A DNA stretch of 15,482 bases from an uncultured Curvibacter sp. (lineage in GTDB: Bacteria > Pseudomonadota > Gammaproteobacteria > Burkholderiales > Burkholderiaceae). How positions within the stretch are numbered: position 1 is the stretch's first letter; each line of letters starts with the position of its first letter. This document shows positions 13,014 through 15,482 of the stretch, one piece after another. Location: the NCBI GenBank assembly GCA_946481355.1, contig CAMLNH010000017.1:1-15482 (forward strand), in the 5' to 3' direction. The translations under genes and the position numbers were made by a program. Below the pieces are notes generated by a model. It made no database searches, was not told the origin of the DNA, and saw nothing but the letters and a program-made list of their open reading frames with translations.

Positions 13014-14629
13014 GCACCGGCGAGGAGCCCAAGGCCCGCGGCATACGCCAGACCATGTCAGACTTGCACATCTGGGCGGGTCTGCTCACGGGCTGGTTCC
13101 TCTATGCCATGTTCCTCACCGGCACGGTGAGCTATTTCCGCGACGAGATCTCGCAATGGATGCGGCCCGAGCTGCCGCACCAGGCCCAGGTACCCGACCA
13201 GGCGCTGGTGGCGCAGCGCGTCGTGGACCAGCTGGCCGTGCTCGCACCACAGGCCACACAGTGGAGCCTGCGCCTGCCCGACGGGCGCAGCAACAGCGTG
13301 AGCAGCTTCTGGCGCATCGCGCCGCGTGCGCCGGGCCAGCGCGGCTTCGAGGAGGCCACCTTCGACCCGGCCACCGGTGCCAAGATCGCCGCACGCGACA
13401 CCTGGGGCGGCGAGTTCTTCTACCGCTTTCACTTCCAGTTCCACTACATGCCCGTGCTCTGGGGGCGCTGGCTGGCTGGTTTCTGCGCCATGTTCATGCT
13501 GGTGGCCATCGTCAGCGGCGTGATCACGCACAAGAAGATCTTCATCGACTTCTTCACCTTCCGCTGGGGCAAGGGGCAGCGTTCCTGGCTGGACGCGCAC
13601 AACGCGCTCTCGGTCTTCGGCCTGCCGTTCCACCTGATGATCACGTACACGGGTCTCGTCACGCTCATGGCCATGTACATGCCCTGGGGCGACCAGGCGG
13701 CCTTCAAGACCCCGGCGGAGCGCCAGCAGCTCACGGCCGAGCTCAGCGCCGCCGCACCCTCGGGCAAGGCCAGCGGCCAGAAGGCCGCGCTGGCGCCGGT
13801 GGACGACATGGTGCGCCAGGCGCAGGCCCGTTGGGGGCAGACCAATGTCGAACGCGTCATCGTCAACCATCCGGGCGATGCGGCCGCGCGCGTGCTCGTC
13901 ACGCGTGGTGACGAAGGGCGTGTCTCCATGAGCCCGCAGTACCTGCTGTTCGACGGCCCCAGTGGCAAGCTGCTGCAGATCAGGGACAAGGTTGGCGCTG
14001 CCGCCGAGACACGCGGCGTGCTCTACGCCTTGCACCTCGGGCGCTTCAGCGACACCACGCTGCGCTGGCTCTATTTCATCGTCAGCCTGGCCGGCACGGC
14101 CATGGTGGGCACGGGGCTGGTGATGTGGATCGTCAAACGGCGCCAGAAGCTGCCCGACCCCGAGCGCCCCTACTTCGGCTTCCGTCTCGTGGAGCGGCTC
14201 AACATTGCAGCGATTGCCGGCCTGTCCATCGCCATGGCCGGCATGCTCTGGGCCAACCGCCTGCTGCCGCTGGATCTGGCGCGGCGCGGCGACTGGGAGA
14301 TCCACGTCTTCTTCATCGTCTGGGCCCTGACCCTGGTGCACGCCGTGCTGCGCCCGGCGCGCGAGGCCTGGCTCACACAGCTCTGGGTGGCCACCGCGGC
14401 GCTGGCTCTGCTGCCACTGCTCAACGCGTTCACGACCGTGCGCCCGCTGTGGCACAGCGTCGCGCAGGGTGACTGGGTCTATGCGGGCATGGACCTGATG
14501 CTCTGGGCAGTGGCCGCACTGCATGCCCTGCTGGCCGTGCGCATGGGGCGGTACCGAAAGACTGCGCAAGCTGCACGACGCAACGCGTCGGTGGCGGCCA
14601 TGCCGGGCACGGCCGGGGAGGGCGCATGA
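13010..14629 (+). CDS. PepSY-associated transmembrane protein (iron-regulated membrane protein)
   Basis: This 539-residue inner-membrane protein belongs to the PepSY-TM (PiuB-like) family, linked to reduction or release of iron from siderophores. About eight hydrophobic segments are seen, near residues 20-42, 152-172, 200-225, 353-376, 397-418, 431-449, 456-474 and 493-511; a soluble part lies at about 50-145 and another at 230-350. Family blocks are DLHIWAGLLTGWFLYAMFLTG (18-38), YRFHFQFHYMPVLWGRWLAG (138-157), SGVITHKKIFIDFFTFR (169-185), and WLDAHNALSVFGLPFHLMIT (193-212). Conserved His residues within or beside the segments (20, 141, 145, 174, 197, 208, 342) could ligate haem or iron, though that is inference. 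The start at 13010 forms an ATGA overlap with DUF3649 and has a GGAGGAGG upstream. It overlaps DUF3325 by 4 nt downstream. Confidence 0.93.
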   Translation: MSTGEEPKARGIRQTMSDLHIWAGLLTGWFLYAMFLTGTVSYFRDEISQWMRPELPHQAQVPDQALVAQRVVDQLAVLAPQATQWSLRLPDGRSNSVSSFWRIAPRAPGQRGFEEATFDPATGAKIAARDTWGGEFFYRFHFQFHYMPVLWGRWLAGFCAMFMLVAIVSGVITHKKIFIDFFTFRWGKGQRSWLDAHNALSVFGLPFHLMITYTGLVTLMAMYMPWGDQAAFKTPAERQQLTAELSAAAPSGKASGQKAALAPVDDMVRQAQARWGQTNVERVIVNHPGDAAARVLVTRGDEGRVSMSPQYLLFDGPSGKLLQIRDKVGAAAETRGVLYALHLGRFSDTTLRWLYFIVSLAGTAMVGTGLVMWIVKRRQKLPDPERPYFGFRLVERLNIAAIAGLSIAMAGMLWANRLLPLDLARRGDWEIHVFFIVWALTLVHAVLRPAREAWLTQLWVATAALALLPLLNAFTTVRPLWHSVAQGDWVYAGMDLMLWAVAALHALLAVRMGRYRKTAQAARRNASVAAMPGTAGEGA

Positions 14630-14916
14630 ACCACGCCTTCATCTTCCTGCCCAGCCTGCTGGGTTTTGCTGCCCTGGCCTTGGCCACCGAGCGGCAGCAG
14701 GAAATCCAGTTCAGCCGCATCCTGGCGCCGCACCGCACGCGTGCCTTGCGCCTGGCCGGCTGGGCTGGCCTGCTGCTCGCGCTGGCCGTGGCGGTGGGCA
14801 GCCAGGGCTGGGCGCTGGGTCTGGTCAGCTACAGCGGCCACACCAGCCTCGGTGCGGGGCTGGTCTTTGTGGCGCTGCTGCTGCGCGAGCGCTACGCGTC
14901 GCGCCAGCCTCACTGA
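14626..14916 (+). CDS. DUF3325 small inner-membrane protein
   Basis: This 96-residue protein has three hydrophobic segments (about residues 3-20, 44-60 and 74-87) and a charged stretch TERQQEIQF after the first, the pattern of DUF3325. It starts at an ATGA overlap with the PepSY gene and is the last gene of the iron operon. DUF3325 and DUF3649 proteins flank PepSY-TM genes in many Burkholderiales and related bacteria, so a joint membrane complex is plausible but untested. The gene ends 15 nt before the convergent dioxygenase gene, without a T-tailed terminator. Confidence 0.85.
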   Translation: MNHAFIFLPSLLGFAALALATERQQEIQFSRILAPHRTRALRLAGWAGLLLALAVAVGSQGWALGLVSYSGHTSLGAGLVFVALLLRERYASRQPH

Positions 14917-14931
14917 GGCAAGGCGCGCGCT

Positions 14932-15482
14932 TCAGTCCCCGACCTTGAGCGCGCCGCGGCGGATCTGGTCGCGCTCCAGGCTCTCGAACAGGGCTTTGAA
15001 GTTGCCTTCACCAAAACCCTCGTCCGCCTTGCGCTGGATGAACTCGAAGAACACCGGGCCCAGCAGGGTCTGGCTGAAGATCTGCAGCAGCAGGCGGGGC
15101 TTGCCGTCTTTCGTGCTGCCGTCCATCAGGATGCCGCGTGCCTGCAGCTCGGGCACGGGTTCACCGTGGCCGGGCAGGCGCTCGGCCAGCATCTCGTAAT
15201 AGATGTCGTTGGGCGCGGTCATCAGCGGCACGCCGGCCATCTGCAGGGCATCCACCGTAGCGATCAGATCATCGCTGAGCAGGGCGATGTGCTGGATGCC
15301 CTCGCCGTTGAACTGCATCAGGAACTCTTCGATCTGCCCGCTGCCGCCCTTGCCCGACTCCTCATTGAGCGGGATGCGGATCATCCCGTCGGGCGCCGTC
15401 ATGGCGCGGCTGGTCAGGCCCGTGTACTCGCCCTGGATGTCGAAGTAGCGGATCTCGCGGAAGTTGAAGAGCTTCTCGTAGA
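14932..15482 (-). CDS. hppD: 4-hydroxyphenylpyruvate dioxygenase, C-terminal part (cut by window edge)
   Basis: HPPD converts 4-hydroxyphenylpyruvate to homogentisate in tyrosine breakdown, using non-haem Fe(II). The last 182 residues are visible, beginning [21 protein letters not shown]. Two of the three iron ligands are present: the His of [13 protein letters not shown] (15289-15291) and the Glu of [12 protein letters not shown] (15043-15045); the first His lies upstream of the visible part and outside the window. The blocks [26 protein letters not shown] (here [13 protein letters not shown]) and [18 protein letters not shown] are typical of the bacterial enzyme. The codon phase is intact to the window edge, so no frameshift is seen. 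An internal ATG at 15402 is not the start. The gene converges with the iron operon and is functionally separate from it. Confidence 0.96.
   Translation of the reverse strand, partial: YEKLFNFREIRYFDIQGEYTGLTSRAMTAPDGMIRIPLNEESGKGGSGQIEEFLMQFNGEGIQHIALLSDDLIATVDALQMAGVPLMTAPNDIYYEMLAERLPGHGEPVPELQARGILMDGSTKDGKPRLLLQIFSQTLLGPVFFEFIQRKADEGFGEGNFKALFESLERDQIRRGALKVGD

Noticed and set aside
13058..14569. Long open frame on the minus strand, 503 codons
   Set aside because: It is antisense to the PepSY gene and full of His/Glu/Arg runs without hydrophobic or domain structure.
14913..14935. Hairpin joining the stop codons of the DUF3325 and HPPD genes, as a bidirectional terminator
   Set aside because: The 7-bp stem contains a G-U pair on one strand and a mismatch on the other, and neither side has a T-run. 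It is a possible structure but not a supported terminator.

Overview
The window reads as a chromosomal stretch of a high-GC betaproteobacterium, most likely order Burkholderiales and probably family Comamonadaceae. The reasons are the strong GC bias at third codon positions, a longer-than-usual second-type IF-1 placed outside the ribosomal operon, a DUF3649/PepSY/DUF3325 iron cassette, and gene families and start-site styles familiar from that group. No rRNA, tRNA, CRISPR array, insertion sequence or prophage gene was seen. The family-level placement is inference; the gene calls do not depend on it.

Region 1 (1-4043, + strand) is a tight four-gene cluster: a circularly permuted ATP-grasp protein, an alpha-E (DUF403) protein, a transglutaminase-like protein and Anbu, the bacterial proteasome-related peptidase. 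This gene set is known from comparative genomics and has been proposed to make or remove a peptide-type modification, but its substrate is unknown. It is the most interesting module here. Region 2 (4045-5946, - strand) is a PhoX-type phosphatase with a Tat signal that also carries a lipobox. Three 11-bp-spaced TGTCA-type repeats lie upstream and match a PhoB binding site (Pho box), so phosphate-starvation control is predicted.

Region 3 (6065-7504, - strand) holds a gcvH separated from gcvT and gcvP, then, upstream of a clear intrinsic terminator, an RRM RNA-binding protein with a glycine-rich tail, an 87-residue IF-1 paralogue and a 78-residue unrecognised protein. The RRM, IF-1 and small-protein genes look like a small RNA/translation operon that may be stress- or cold-related (inference). 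A 395-bp divergent intergenic region separates this block from region 4 (7900-9653, + strand), a membrane-anchored diguanylate cyclase and a membrane-anchored retropepsin-like aspartic protease.

Region 5 (9684-14916, + strand) is an iron/siderophore uptake operon: an AT-rich control region with a near-consensus Fur box, a TonB-dependent outer-membrane receptor, a secreted DUF4198 protein, a DUF3649 membrane protein, a PepSY-TM protein and a DUF3325 membrane protein. The last four genes follow closely, three of the junctions being 4-nt start/stop overlaps. The layout implies import through the outer membrane followed by periplasmic handling or inner-membrane reduction of the iron complex. Region 6 (14932-15482, - strand) is the C-terminal part of 4-hydroxyphenylpyruvate dioxygenase, cut by the window edge and convergent with the iron operon.
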